Part shown: positions 1 to 11,854 of the stretch, piece by piece
Layout: each line of letters opens with the position of its first letter
How positions within the stretch are numbered: the stretch's first letter is position 1
Source of the DNA: Thereva unica
Taxonomy: Eukaryota; Arthropoda; Insecta; Diptera; Therevidae
NCBI GenBank assembly: GCA_949987705.1
Contig: OX465286.1
Location: forward strand, 18,923,676 to 18,987,675
Direction of reading: 5' to 3'
Length of the DNA stretch: 64,000 nucleotides
The notes under the pieces: model-generated
What the model saw: the letters and a program-made list of their open reading frames with translations, nothing else
Told to the model about the DNA's origin: nothing
Databases searched by the model: none
Position numbers and translations under genes: made by a program

Positions 1-674
1 AAAGGGCGCATTATTGACGGCTGCGGAAACGAGCATCGGTTATGTCCAAAAAACCAGAAACACTGGATCTCGGACACAACCTGGCAAAAAATAGAACGCA
101 GGAGAACCCTCAAAAATAACGTAAACTCTACAAGCGACCCCGAAGAGAAGTTACCTACTTAAACGGGAATACTCCCAATTATACCGGGAGGTTAAGAGAA
201 GTGTCCGGCGTGATAAAAGGCAAAGGTGAGCTCAGGAGTACGGCAAGGATGCCTACTTTCGCTATTACTATTTCTTATAGAAATAAATGACATCCTTGTC
301 GGCGCTCTAGATAGTAGAACAGGCGGCATACAATGGGGTTTGCTAGACCGTCTTAAGGATCTCGACTACGCCGATGATATCTGTTTGCTGGACCAAATCA
401 GGCGAAGGAAATTGAATTGGGTTGGCCACACCTTGCGACGCGAAACCGATAATCTAGCCAAACAGGCCTTTGACTGGAATCCGCAAGGATCCCGTCGAGT
501 AGGAAGACCTAGAACAACGTGGAGGAGAACCCTACTAGCAGAGGCCGCAACAATTGGGAGATCCTAATCGGAGCTGAGCGCTGTCGCGCAAAACAGAGTC
601 CGCTGCAGGGCAACTGCTTCCGCCCAATGTCCCATGAGGGATTAAAGGAGCTTAAAGAAGAAGAAGAAGATTAA
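1..674 (+). pseudogene. Family A non-LTR retrotransposon relic, internally deleted
   Basis: This is the remains of a reverse-transcriptase ORF of an RTE-like (endonuclease plus reverse transcriptase) retrotransposon. Bases 60-225 read as the linker between endonuclease and RT (WISDTTWQKIE, then KREYSQLYREVKRSVRRDKR, in different frames). From 226 an open stretch carries the RT motif GVRQGCLLS and the catalytic box YADDI at about residue 49. It then jumps straight to the C-terminal motif NWVGHTLRRE and GRPRTTWRRTLLAEA, so most of the RT thumb is missing. The 3' part ends in ATGTCCCATGAGGGATTAAA and a short (AAG)n tail at about 655-672, which is the microsatellite-type 3' end seen in other family A copies here. 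It is dead: frames are broken and the 5' end lies outside the window. RTE-like assignment is from motif style and is less sure than the retrotransposon call. Confidence 0.85.
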
Positions 675-885
675 CTGATTTAACTGCTTTTCAATAGGGC
701 TGTTGACTGCTTTTATATAGGGCTGTTAACTGCTTTTCAACTGGGCTATTATCTGCTTTAACTGCTTTTTGAGGGCTATTAATTGCTTCTCGACGGGGCT
801 GTTTACTGCTTTTCAACAGGGGTATTAACTGCTTTAACTACTTTTCAACAGGGCTGTTAACGGATTTTAAACAGGTTTTTATTCC
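672..885. repeat. Degenerate 25-30 bp tandem repeat
   Basis: About seven or eight imperfect copies of a unit close to GGGCTGTTAACTGCTTTTCAA follow directly after the family A tail. Units vary in length and several are truncated. No coding potential is seen. Confidence 0.8.
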
Positions 886-1495
886 TTTTTTAAAAGTATT
901 GCTCAATGATCTTACTGTTAGATTTGGGCGCAGAGATATATTGATAAAGCAACATAGAAATATCTAATGATAAAGCACCAATTGCGACTGCAATTAGACT
1001 ATGCATTGATAGGCAGCTACCACTTTTCGAGTCAGACGACGCAACGAAGGTATCAATGTGCCAAATCCGACCCGATTCGCTATCTTGAATGAAGTATGGT
1101 GCTTCGAGAGCGTATTACGAACGTACGAATGCTTTGTATTATACTAGTCCAAAAAGTATGACCTGATATGATCAGGGCTACCAAGCGAAGATCTAAAGTT
1201 ATCGTGTCGATGTCTTCATGACAATAGGTACTGTCGTTTGACTATCTCCTCTGTCTACCGGGCTCACACAGTTGTATAATGACACTATTCTGATACGGAG
1301 GCTCTGTCAGAATATAAATTTTTCTTTCTACCATACTCATGCGACTTTTATATACTAATTAAGCGCGTGAGAGGGTTAAGGCAAGGGGGTCGAAATGGAA
1401 TTGGAAAGGGCACGGTATACATTCGATCCAGGCTTTATTTTCCAAGTTTTGGCATCTTTCTTTTTAAAAGTAGCACAAAACTAGAGCTTTTACTA
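886..1495. other. Unassigned spacer
   Basis: No domain, TIR or recognised repeat is visible. Composition is close to the window average. A pyrimidine/purine mix near 1020-1280 could be decayed repeat, but I see nothing that supports a specific call. Confidence 0.4.
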
Positions 1496-1543
1496 CAGGG
1501 TAATAAAAAGGTAATAAAAGGCTAATGAAAGGGTAATAAAAAC
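1496..1543 (+). repeat. GGTAATAAAA array (family T motif, reverse orientation)
   Basis: Four imperfect copies of GGTAATAAAA, the reverse complement of the TTTTATTACC motif that recurs at eleven other places in the window. It is the only array in this orientation. Confidence 0.75.
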
Positions 1544-2217
1544 AAATTCATTTACAAGCGCGTAAACATGAATTTGGTTTCTGTTTAATAGGTTTTGAAA
1601 AACAAAATAAAACGGGAATTGCATGGAAGATTTGTTTGAACACAAATTTTGTGGAGACAGAAAATTGACTCCAGGTCGTGTCCAGGATGTGTGCTGCCTA
1701 AATGGCAGTGGCCAGGGAGCTCTCCATTGATTCAGGGATCCTAGAAAAAGAAAAGTAGGGAGCCGCAACAACTGTTCTGCTGGGCCAGCAAGCAGATCGC
1801 TCCGTAAATCTGCCCTAAATGTCTGGACCCGCCAGATGATCTAGACAGGAAGAGCTGGCATGGAGGTTGAGGAATGGCAACTCCTTTCTGAAAGACCGAA
1901 GGACAACTGCGGTTGGGAACCTGAGAAGCCCTTGTTGACCGGAATTACCATGGCAGTGGTATGTTGTTCAACTACATCTTGTTTGCACAGTCAAGTTCTA
2001 GCACAACTGGTTGACTAGTTGGGAAACAAATTTCGACATGGGAATATGAAACAATGCAACAAGTATTCCGTGTGAAGTATCTAGATTTTCCATCGGATGC
2101 CTGGTGGATAGGAGAAAGCCTCTCAGAAATTTGTGGTACCGGCGCAATGAAACACCCGGGGATGATGATGGGGAGAAGGACAAAGCCAAACTTTGTTAGA
2201 CGAAGAGAAGTAGTAGC
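1544..2217. other. Unassigned spacer
   Basis: Contains a moderately G-rich stretch at 1640-2000 but no readable domain on either strand. It may be decayed retroelement sequence because retroelement relics flank it. I cannot support a function. Confidence 0.4.
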
Positions 2218-2373
2218 ATTTAATCAGGATTGAATGGAAGAAGTAAAAGAATTGGCCAAAGACCATCCCGAGCTGTAGAGCCACAAGAAGAAGAAGAAGA
2301 CCGTCGTTGTTGTGACAGCTCGGGATGATCTTTGGACTAATTTGTTAGCTTGTTCCATTCAATCCTGATTAAA
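2218..2373. repeat. Small imperfect inverted repeat with (AAG)n centre
   Basis: The left arm (about 2218-2277: TTTAATCAGGATTGAATGGA, then CCAAAGACCATCCCGAGCTGT) is repeated inverted at about 2316-2373. Outer and inner blocks pair well, with unequal material between them. The centre carries AGAGCCACAAGAAGAAGAAG, which resembles the 3' tail of family C retrotransposons. Most likely it arose from head-to-head retroelement 3' ends or is a small foldback element. Confidence 0.75.
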
Positions 2374-2398
2374 GAAGAGTAAGACAACGGAGAAATAG

Positions 2399-2725
2399 GT
2401 GGAGCCACCGGGAGTGCATCGCAAGCCCCACACAAGGGCTAGGATAGAAGTTTTCAAGTTAAAAAGAAGAACTGTGCAGACTACACGAAGCTGTAGAATG
2501 GGTGGTAAAGGAAATGTCAGTCCAGGGAAGTGTGTCACTAGTTATTACTTGGATGACATGAAAATTGTGGAGAGTTCCTTTTTGGGCAGCAAAAGAAGCT
2601 TATGTTGAATTAATAGATGCAGCAAAAGCTTGAAAATCAACAAAAAAATAACAAAGGGTACTTCCAACACAGTGCAGTCAGAGCAGTCCAAAGCTGGAAG
2701 ATTTAGATTGGGAAGAAATCTAACT
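2399..2725 (+). pseudogene. Family B non-LTR retrotransposon relic, internally deleted
   Basis: Nucleotide-level match to the family B copy at 25597-27853 (minus strand) in two blocks. The first block (2399-2490) matches its linker around GAGCCACCGRGAGTRCATCGC. The second (2490-2725) matches its RT region ending AAGCTGGAAGATTTAGATTG. The roughly 0.8 kb between them is missing, including the fingers and the first RT motifs. The readable frame (MGGKGNVSPGKCV, then ESSFLGSKRSLC) is an out-of-phase reading of that RT segment, so this copy codes for nothing. Confidence 0.8.
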
Positions 2726-3345
2726 AACTTATGTAAGCCATACATGCTACGGTATACCGACCGCAGAGGTTGCCTGTGCAGGTAGACTTCTTCGGTGGAC
2801 CGTAGCGTGTGTGGGGCCATTAGAAGTAGTAAAAAAACAATCTCCCTAGAATCTACAATTAGAAAAGGGAACAAGAGGAAGAGTTAACTAGGAGCATGCA
2901 TACTGCGACTTATATAGAGGAACAGTCAACAAGTTTCAGAGAGAAACGTTCTCAGCTGCATAATACCCTAACGAAAGAGAATATGATCATTGCGTAATAT
3001 TGCGAAATATCGCAAAATTATTGAAATGATTGGCCAATGCTGTGTAATGATGCACGAGAGAGAATGGGATATGGTTTCCTTCGTTATATTATGCACATAT
3101 AGGCGATAACAGGAGACAGCACATGGAATTTTTGTTTTGTTATTGTAAAGAATGAAGACAATAATTAAGGAAAAGTATTTTTCAGAAGGTAAAATCCGTG
3201 GAGTGCTATACCAAGTCTCCGCTGGAAGAATGGGGTGTAGACCAGGACACTCAGAGCATAGGGATGCCAAATTGGATGACATCGGCGCGGTTAGAATTGC
3301 GACCACTGGACGAGAGAACTCTCTCTTTTATGCACAGTATATAAA
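2726..3345. other. Unassigned spacer between retroelement relics
   Basis: Several short open stretches occur on both strands but none shows a domain. A short run of TGCGAAATATCGCAAAAT-like sequence lies near 3000. It is probably decayed repeat material. Confidence 0.4.
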
Positions 3346-4556
3346 TTAATGACCAATATAATTAAGGCCAGAGTGGAACCTTATGCAGATGCCGCAATAA
3401 GGGAATTCCAAGCTGGATTCAGAAGAAATACATAGGTCAACAATGGATCAACTTTTTTCAACCTAAACATCCCCCTAAAGATATTATTATTAACAAAAAT
3501 GACAATGGAAAACACAAGGTGTGCAGTCAGAATACAAGGAGAATTGACGGAGTCCTTCCCAGTCAAGCAAGGCTTAAAGCAGGGCGATGGGCTATTTAAT
3601 CTCTGCCTAGAAGGAGTAATTCGCAAAGTAAGCATTGATGCGAACGCAACCCTGCTTAACAAATCAAAACAGTTGGCAGGATATGCCGATGATATAAACT
3701 GCCTGGCAAGATCACTGTCATACCTTAGAGAAATTTTTACGGAATTAGCAGAGAGAGCCAAAGATATAAGGCTGCAAATAAATGCAGAAAAAAGTAAAAT
3801 TCTATTTGAGTCAGGTGTGGAAAGAAGAAGAAGAAACCACAGCACCAACTGGGGGGAACATAACTTCGAACGGGTAAACCAATTTAACTACCTGGGGTCC
3901 ACAGTCAGCGAAGACAACGATGAAACGATAGATGTACAAAGAAGAATAAACGCAGCAAACAGAACATACTTCTCACTACTGCCAGTCATAAATTCCAGAG
4001 ACATCCACAGAAAAACAAAAATAAGAATCTACAAAACCATCATACGTACAGTAGCTACGTATGGATGTGAAGCCTGAAGTATCTCCCAGAAATCCGCAGA
4101 CAAGTTGGATATATTTGAGAGGAAGGTTCTTCGAAGGATGGGCCGTATATCAATGAAGACAATGCATGGAGAATACGCTACAATCACGAATTGTACGATC
4201 TATACAAAGAGTGTAAACTCTCGACACATGCTAAGCTACTACCGGTCGGTCATGTCCAAAGAATGGATGACTCAAGGATACCATAACCCTTTACCTACTA
4301 CCAGATGACAGTAGACCAGTTGGCAAACCAAGATCAAGGTGGGACGACAATGTTAAGGCCGATGCAGCAAGACTGCTCAATATAAGATATTGGAGTCAAG
4401 CTGCGAAGCAGAGAGACGTCTGGAGTCAGAAGCTGATGGAAGCCAAGGCTCGAATTGGGTTTTAGAGCCATCGAAGAAGAAGAAGGAGGAGAGAACAGTT
4501 TCGAAAGAGGCTAGGACCAAATTCCGATTGTAGAGCCGTTAAAGAAAAAGAAGATT
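3346..4556 (+). pseudogene. Family C non-LTR retrotransposon, RT and C-terminal part
   Basis: A 5'-truncated RTE-like retrotransposon. It begins with decayed RT sequence (EFQAGFRRNT, about 3400). An open stretch at 3499-4077 then carries VKQGLKQGDGL, the catalytic box GYADDI near residue 72, and YLGSTVSEDND. A TGA at 4075 ends it. The C-terminal part continues in other frames: MDIFERKVLRRMG at 4105, SRPVGKPRSRWDD near 4312, and ARIGF before a TAG near 4461. The 3' end is AGAGCCATCGAAGAAGAAGA. A second, diverged tail (TGTAGAGCCGTTAAAGAAAA) follows at 4530-4553, so two 3' ends lie in tandem. The catalytic residues survive but frameshifts and the stop make it non-autonomous. Confidence 0.88.
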
Positions 4557-4559
4557 ACT

Positions 4560-4925
4560 TTATGTGGTTGGTGGCGGTTAGAATTAAGCCGGACTTATAC
4601 GAGGCAGTACAATTGTCCTTTACATGATGGCAAATTGTACTGGGGCCTTATTTTTTTTAAATATCCCGGTTCTGCTGGTATATGAGTGTGTATCAAGATA
4701 AATGAGACGAGGTGAGATTGGAAATTATAAATATAGAATGTGAAGGTTTATTGCTTACTCTCTGATGCAGTTTAATGCATGTGGGAATATCACAATCGGA
4801 AAAAAATATCTGCAGTGATATATATTTTCTTTCTTTCTCTAATGTAGTTATTTTTGTTATTTAGGCATTACAAGGACACCTCGTCTCACTTGAAGCATGA
4901 CATTGTACTGGCTCAAAAGAAAAAA
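4560..4925 (+). repeat. Dispersed repeat G, copy 1
   Basis: Shares the block ACGAGGCAGTACA, ACATGATGGYAAATTGTA and TGAGTGTGTATC in the same order with 52866-53045. No ORF or TIR is seen. It may be a SINE-like or UTR-derived repeat. Confidence 0.7.
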
Positions 4926-5235
4926 AAGAGGCGCTGCTTACAAACTGATTTTATAATCGTGTCCTATCCAACACACTAGTGGCGGTGCTCTCTGAGGGTA
5001 CTGCTTCTTATGGAATTAACGCAATACACGATGGTGGTAGCTCTCTTAGCGCCATAAAACAGAATTTCAAGTAGCTTGAGAGGGTTGAGGGGTTTAGCAA
5101 ACCCCTGGCTGCCCAAAAAAATTAGCGTTTCTGCTATGAATCAGGTAAACAATATGCCTCGGAACTGTACTGATAATTTTATCTCCGGGGCTGAATTGGG
5201 CAGCTATGTTCCGCTCTATGCTCCGCTCTATGTCC

Positions 5236-5275
5236 CACGAGGAAATTAAAGGAGCAGAAAAACAATAAAGATTTT
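5236..5275 (+). repeat. Family A retrotransposon 3' end fragment
   Basis: CTATGTCCCACGAGGAAATTAAAGGAGC followed by an A-rich tail is the family A 3' terminus, compare 628-674, 33407-33432 and the minus-strand copy at 47519-47901. Upstream sequence (4930-5235) shows no readable RT. Confidence 0.65.
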
Positions 5276-8180
5276 AAGTGGGAGAGAGATAAATAAGTAA
5301 ATATGAAGAACCATGCAGCAAATTATAAACACTTGGGATGGTAGTTGGGCGCCCTAACCTTTTTCTGGGATACCAACGGCCGGCAGTTAAGTGATTAACC
5401 GGTTCCGTTTTTACCACAGAACACTACTAATACAATAGGGTATAAGCCTCAAAAAATATTTAACATATATTTTGTTATATTTGATATAAAATTAAATGGC
5501 CGCCGTTCCTTCTCCTCCCGCATACTGATGGGAGATATTAAAATCTCCTACGCATATTTTTAATTTATTTTGGAATGCAAAAAAAATGCACACAATATAT
5601 CCTTTATGGTCCTGTGATACACACCCTTTTATAACAAGTAAACATTCACAAACAAAAAATAAATAAAAAAATAAAAATAAAAAAACCGGGTACACTAAAT
5701 ACCAGATATTGTGTGTGTGTGTGTTGCTATCCTTAAATTCTTTTTTTTATTATTATAATTATTGTTATTGTAAATCTGTCCTAAGTAAAAAGGGTAACAA
5801 AAAACAAAATATTATTTTTATCAAATTTTCAACATTATTATTCACTAACAAACACACACACAACAGTTAACAAACATTCACAAATAAATTCCTGAATCAA
5901 AAACACAATCACAACACCATAAAAAAACCATCATCAGGATTCAAATTCCATAATTTTCCTTATTCTCGCTTTTTCCGTATTTTCCGCCGCCTCCTCTTTA
6001 CACGTGTATTCTCAAGAGAGTTTATATCCTTATCGTAAGTTGTGGGCGGGGTAAGAACAGTAAGAAGAAAGCACACGAGGACAAAAATAATAAGAGGATA
6101 ATGACAAGGAGAAGAGGTTACGAAGGAATAAGACAAAAAAAAAATAATAAAAGAAAGTAGAATCCAAACACAGCGCGGAGAGAAAGTAAACAAAAACGGG
6201 GTGAGGGGGTGTGAATTTTATTCTCTTCCTTTTTTTATTTTATTTTATTTTGTTTTGCACTTCATTTATCACACTTTGTTTTTATTTGTTTATTTTTTGT
6301 TTTTCTTTTTGTTTTTTATTTAATTTTTTTTCCTCTCATGGGGTGAAGTTAGAGTGCACACACTTTCGAAAACACAAAAAAAAATTAAAAAAAAAACACT
6401 TTTTAGTTATGAACAAATTTTGATTTTGGGTCCACATTTTTTTGTTTATTTATTTCAAAAAAAAAATAAAAATAAAAAAACCAAAACAAAACAAAAACTA
6501 TAAACAATAATATTCACTTTTTTTATTTTTTTTTTAAGAAAAAAACTTTTTTTATGCAAAAAAAAAATATAAATAAATTTTAATACCGAGCTTAGGCCTG
6601 TGAAAATGGGGTTTTTTTAGGCTCGTCGAACCTGCATCAAGCACGATGCAAACTGCACTTTTGATATTGCAATTTCGGTACACCCCCTGGTGAGCAATGC
6701 TTTTGTCAGCATTTCATTTTATTTCTATATATAGTATAGAGATTGTGTATAAGAATGTTTGTATATTTAACTCTCTCATATATGTGTATATATATATAAA
6801 GTGTGTATACGTAAAAGCCCCCGTAGTACCCAATCCTCACTCTTCACAAACATTCTCTACTAGCCGAGAGATATATCCTCTGTTCTACTCATTTGAAGCA
6901 TGCTAGCATAATATCACCACCACTTTCCCCCCTCCCCCTGGCTGGCCCCCCACAATCCTGGGTATTTTCACATGCGGCAACGATGTAGCCCCCCAAAACC
7001 AAAACTTTCATACAGCAAAGCAAAATTATGCCAGAGCCAAGTAGCAATCACCATATGCAGTACCCCGTACCCGACCGAAACCTCTCAATTCCGGGGAGCT
7101 TGGACGGGAAGGGGGCACACATATCAGGCGGCAACCAGCCACCCAATATCCAACACCCCTGATTCCTTATTATATCAGGAATATAAACATGCCCATCTAC
7201 ACTACCCACGAAATCTCTCGTTTTGTGTCTCCTACCATATCCCGATTTTACCACCCTATTATTGATGTATGCTCCTACCGTTCCCCCGGCCCTCACATAT
7301 CTACACTCCCGTGTATTCCCCTGCACAATCATTCACATACTTTGGTACCACCCACTGATTTACTCCTAACCTCTTTCTCATCATCATCATCATCGACCAG
7401 CAGCCCCCCAATACCAAACCACCCTTCCCCTCGCCCCTCCCCCAGATAAACTGAACCCCAACAACATTTTTCTGAATACAGAGAGAGCCTAGGTCTAAAG
7501 CATCCTTTTAAAAGCCTGAGGAGCGGGACGGGGGTGATAGTGGGTTTTTGGTGTATAAAGGTGGATATTTGTACCTCATACTAGGAAATTGATTTATCTT
7601 CTATCTAGCCCCCATTACCCTTGTCCATATATATACTCATATATACAGACCTTAACATTTCATATCACTCATAGAGACACATTCAAACATGTATCTTGCA
7701 TCTGGACACAATGACCAAACGAAAGGTGCTTGGGAACGTGACACACGCTCAAATATCAGCGACTACATATATGTATATATATATTGGGCGGGAACTGGTT
7801 GGTCTGGTTAATAATAGAGGCACTACCAAACACGTGAATGCCACAACTAAAATCGTGTGCAGTTTTTGGAATTTTTTATTTAATGTTCTTCTTTAAAAAA
7901 AAACTGTGCCCAAAAAATGAAATATTACTGGGTGAGAGGGAGGGGGTTGGAGCAAATGAGCCAATCGATGTGGCATTGAAAATCATACCGAGTCCATAAG
8001 CCAAATTGTAATAGAAATATTGGCTGTTGTTACTAGAGAATTTGTAACATTTCTATGGTTTTTTTTTAACTGAAAAAAAGGATACAGGTTATTAGAACAG
8101 GATATGGTAAAGATAATATGAATAAAAACTAAATTCCACCCTCCCTGTGTCCACAAACAAAAATCTAGTTCGTGGTCAAG
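5276..8180. other. A/T-rich spacer with simple repeats
   Basis: No gene is supported. 5490-6590 is extremely A/T-rich with long homopolymer runs, a (GT)n tract near 5711 and a T-rich/A-rich block at 6211-6540. 6700-6900 has TATA-rich sequence. 6910-7450 is C-rich and carries a (CAT)n tract at about 7378-7397. Apparent ORFs are low-complexity translations (Phe/Lys-rich or Pro/Ser-rich). Confidence 0.6.
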
Positions 8181-8183
8181 CAT

Positions 8184-8972
8184 TTTTTTTAACTAGATTT
8201 CAACTATCATATCTTTTAACTAGATTTCAACTATCATATTTTTTAACTAGATTTCAACTAGAATATTTTTTTTAACTAGATTTCAACTATCATTTTTTTA
8301 ACTAAATTTAAACAAGCATATTTTTTTATCTATTTTTTTCTTACTAGATTTCAACTATCATTTTTTTAACTAGATTTCAACTAGCATATTTTTGTTTAAC
8401 TAGATTTGAACTAGCCAATTATTAACTAGATTTCGACTAGCTTATTTTTTAACTAGATTTTAACTAGCATATTTTTTAACTAGATTTCAACTAGCATATT
8501 TTTAAACTAGGTTTCAACTAGCATATTTTTTTCTATCTAGATTTCAACTGTCATATTTTTTAACTAGATTTCAACGGTCATTTTTGTAACTAGATTTCGA
8601 CTAGCATATTTTTAACTAGATTTCAACTATCATTTTTTTAAACTAAATTTCAACAAGCATAGTTTTTTATCTAGTCTTCAACTAGCATATTTTTTTCTTA
8701 CCAGATTTCAACCATCATTTTTTTAACTAGATTTCAACTAGCATATTTTTGTTTAACTAGATTTGAACTAACAAATTATTAACTAGATTTCGACTAGCAT
8801 ATTTTTTAACTAGATTTCAACTAGCATATTTTTTTAACCAGATTTTAACAAGTATATTTTTTTAATTAGGTTTCAACTAGCATTTTTTTTCTTACTAGAT
8901 TTCAACTATCATTTTTTTAACTAGATTTCGACTAGCATATTTTTGTTTAACTAGATTTGAACTAGCATATTT
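8184..8972. repeat. Minisatellite, about 26-bp unit, with higher-order structure
   Basis: Roughly thirty diverged copies of a unit near TTTTTAACTAGATTTCAACT followed by AGCATAT. Variants (AAATTTAAACAAGC, GATTTGAACTAG, GATTTCGACTAG) recur in the same order: the block beginning TTACTAGATTTCAACTATC at 8341 recurs at about 8698 and again at about 8892. This indicates multi-unit duplication, not only single-unit slippage. No coding potential. Confidence 0.95.
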
Positions 8973-9184
8973 TTTTAAAACTGACTCTATCAAGAATGTT
9001 GTTCGTTGTATTCAATAAAGGAAGTAAGAAGATGTGTTTCCTTCCTTTCAGTTTCTCGTTTTTTTTGTTTTTGGTGTACAGTTAGTACAATAATGATTGT
9101 TGTTGTGCTTAAAAGTCCAAACCTAAAACGCACTTTAAGCATTATCCTAGTAGTACTATCCCTCTCACATCCTTACCACCATCA

Positions 9185-9185
<1 letters not shown>

Positions 9186-9265
<80 letters not shown>
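9186..9265. repeat. (CA)n microsatellite
   Basis: About forty uninterrupted CA dinucleotides. It creates an artificial His/Thr-rich reading frame across 9006-9608. The neighbouring 9270-9950 is A/T-rich spacer with a short (GT)n at about 9613 and (GA)n at about 9669. Confidence 0.98.
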
Positions 9266-9266
<1 letters not shown>

Positions 9267-9952
9267 TTTAACCATATCTTATCAATTTGTTTCTTGCAAT
9301 ATACAAACATATGTAAATTCATGGGGAAGGGGGTTCAATGGGCAGTTGCAGTTGTACCAACACCCGCTCGCCCATGCCTCTATCCGCGTCCCATCGCAAC
9401 GCCTGACGCCCGCACAGATCTCACAATAATAAACAAGTTTTTGGGATATCTTCCATCGTCCAAATGCAACGCAATACAATCTAACAAAAAACACACACGC
9501 AAATATAATGAATGCATCATACAACAATTGCATATGCACATATACACATACATACATATCGAAAACATAAAACACAAATATGTATACGAAGAAACGCATA
9601 TCCTTTGAAATGGTGTGTGTGTGTGTACACATGTAATAATAATGTGTAGTACAGGGAGAATACTTGCGAGAGAGAGAGAGTGTGTACAAAATGCATATAT
9701 GCATCTGATGAAAGCCTCATCTGAAGTCGTTGCTGTTTGTTTTGTTGTTATTTTTCTTTTTTGTTTGTTGGGAAAATGAAAATCACATATAAGCCCCTCA
9801 AAAATTCTCGGACACACCGCGAGCTGTACCTACGTGATTTTGCACTGTACTATAAATGTGCATACACAATTTACCCTCATACCTATTCTTAAAAACCCGG
9901 CGCTCCATTGCCTTCCCCAACCTGCCCTTCTCGCAGAAAAATTTACATATTA

Positions 9953-10616
9953 CCCAGTAGGACCGGTAAGCTTACAGAAGTACTGAAATCAGCACTTACT
10001 GGTAAGGGGTAGGCCTTACCACTCCCTTTTACAGAAGTGCTTACTTTTACACACGGTGTCATAGGGGGTAAGGCCTTACTTTAGTACTTACCTTAGAGTA
10101 CTTATAGAACTGCTCATCTGTAAGGGGTATAGTAAGGCAGCAAATGGAACATTGCAAAAAGAGCTATTCATGGGCGCCTGTAGATATGTGATCCGGTGTC
10201 GAAATGCTTTTATTTCTTCATCTTTTACAAATGCCTTTTTTTCCAAGCCCGAGAGTGGCTTTACCTAAGCAGTCCCCCAACTAAATTCTCCACTTCTCCA
10301 AACCTGCTTGTCCTCCGTATCGAATGAGAGCCGGGCTATTGAGTATGCTAATGTCGCATTTTATGTCGACGAATATAATTGCCCGTTTTCTTTCTTTCAA
10401 TAAAATTTATGAAAGCTCCAGGAAAGCTCCCTTGAGTCATCGGGCAGACTCTCACTTGTTTGGGTATAATTCTGGACTACACCTTACCATCTGCCTTCTC
10501 TTGTAATGGGGTTTGTAAGGGCTCATCTAGCACCAAGAAAATAAGGGGTACCCCTTACCAGATGAGTACTTATTTCAGTGCTCCATCGGTAAGGCCTTCC
10601 TAGAATTCCTACTGGG
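9953..10616. mobile_element. 664-bp non-autonomous DNA transposon with subterminal repeats
   Basis: Ends CCCAGTAGGA and TCCTACTGGG are perfect inverted repeats, each flanked by TA, which fits a TA target duplication (Tc1/mariner-like or similar). Inside both ends, many copies of GGTAAG, TAAGGGGTA and GGTAAGGCCTTA occur in both orientations as subterminal repeats, a pattern that in known elements binds transposase. No transposase ORF is present; the centre (10150-10500) shows no domain. Superfamily is uncertain because subterminal repeats of this density are also seen outside Tc1/mariner. Confidence 0.8.
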
Positions 10617-11854
10617 TATAAACCCCCCTACCACTGATGTGTTGTATGCCAACAACCATCCCGTAACCCATACATGTTTTATTGGGAAATGCACAAAAAC
10701 GCATACAATTAAAGTCGAAAATAAGTTTTATACACATGCAGCAATGACGCCAATCGCCCCCCCCCCCCATCCCCCAATGTATGTGGCATTGCACTTCTTG
10801 TCCCAGGAAATGTTTTGACACTATTAGCCACCACTGCTGGATATCAGTTTCAGTCAGATATAGCAGCGAAGGACCTTCCTTGGGTCCATTCATACCAAAC
10901 TAAAATATTTTTCAGTAGTTTCAAAATTTCACATCCAGAAGTATGCATGCAGGCGAGAGCTCCGGCTAAGCTCAATTCAGTTTAGCTCGAAATATTTTTT
11001 CTTTTTTTTTTGACAAAGGGCAAAAATTATAAACTTGGACGGGGCCATATCATACTACAGCAATACAAAATACTACAAAGCACGCATACAAACAAAACAA
11101 AAAGGCAAAGCATGCAAGAAGATAGACCCTCAGTCGCTACAACACACCAAACCACACCACACTGCACTGGGGGATGGATATCCTTATTGAATATATGCAA
11201 TCTCTTGCACTTTTAGGCCTATTACCACTACATCCTCATATATAAAATGCATATATATTCTGAACTGAACTGTGTGTCCGTTTTGTTTGTAGATTGAAGA
11301 GTACAGTGCACTCCGCGGAGGGGTAGGGGGTTGGTCATTTTGGGGAAGGATAAACGCACACGCATATGAATGAAAATTGCGTAAAATTACGCGCATGAAC
11401 TTCTCTCGCTCTCTACTTGAAATCATCAAAAGATCTCTCTACACCCCACACATATCTCTATCCCCGTAATCCGAACCCCCCCCCCCCTTGCCCTAACAGC
11501 AGTGTGCCCCGGACATACCATCCTCCAATTTGCCATACCGCTGAGCCAGCATAATACAATGAGATTACTGTGTTGGGTGAACTTTTAGTCCTATATATGT
11601 AGATTGCAACACAGTGTCCAGAATGCACTTTCGTCGCTTGGTTCGTCCTTTTTGGGTACCGGGGGGAAAATGCACAAGCACGCGCTAAATAAATAAATAA
11701 TTAAATATATATATAAATGTATGCATGTATGTAAACATATATGTAAATATTTGCATTAATCCAGGGTACACACATCACACAGGTAGGGGTTTGTCTGGGA
11801 TTTTTCCTGGAATATCTCTCTACCTCTAAACTATACTTTTGTTAATTATATATA
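10617..11854. other. Spacer without recognised features
   Basis: Contains C/G homopolymers (about 10759, 11479), TATA/ATGTATG-type low complexity at 11700-11750 and no supported gene. Confidence 0.5.

Noticed and set aside
5492..6423. Phe- and Lys-rich small proteins
   Set aside because: Low-complexity A/T-rich sequence with homopolymer runs; no start context or domain.
8184..8972. CRISPR-like array
   Set aside because: Units are directly adjacent with no unique spacers of constant length, and the setting is eukaryotic. It is a minisatellite.
9006..9608. 200-residue open frame
   Set aside because: Its middle is a (CA)n translation into His-Thr repeats; flanks have no domain.
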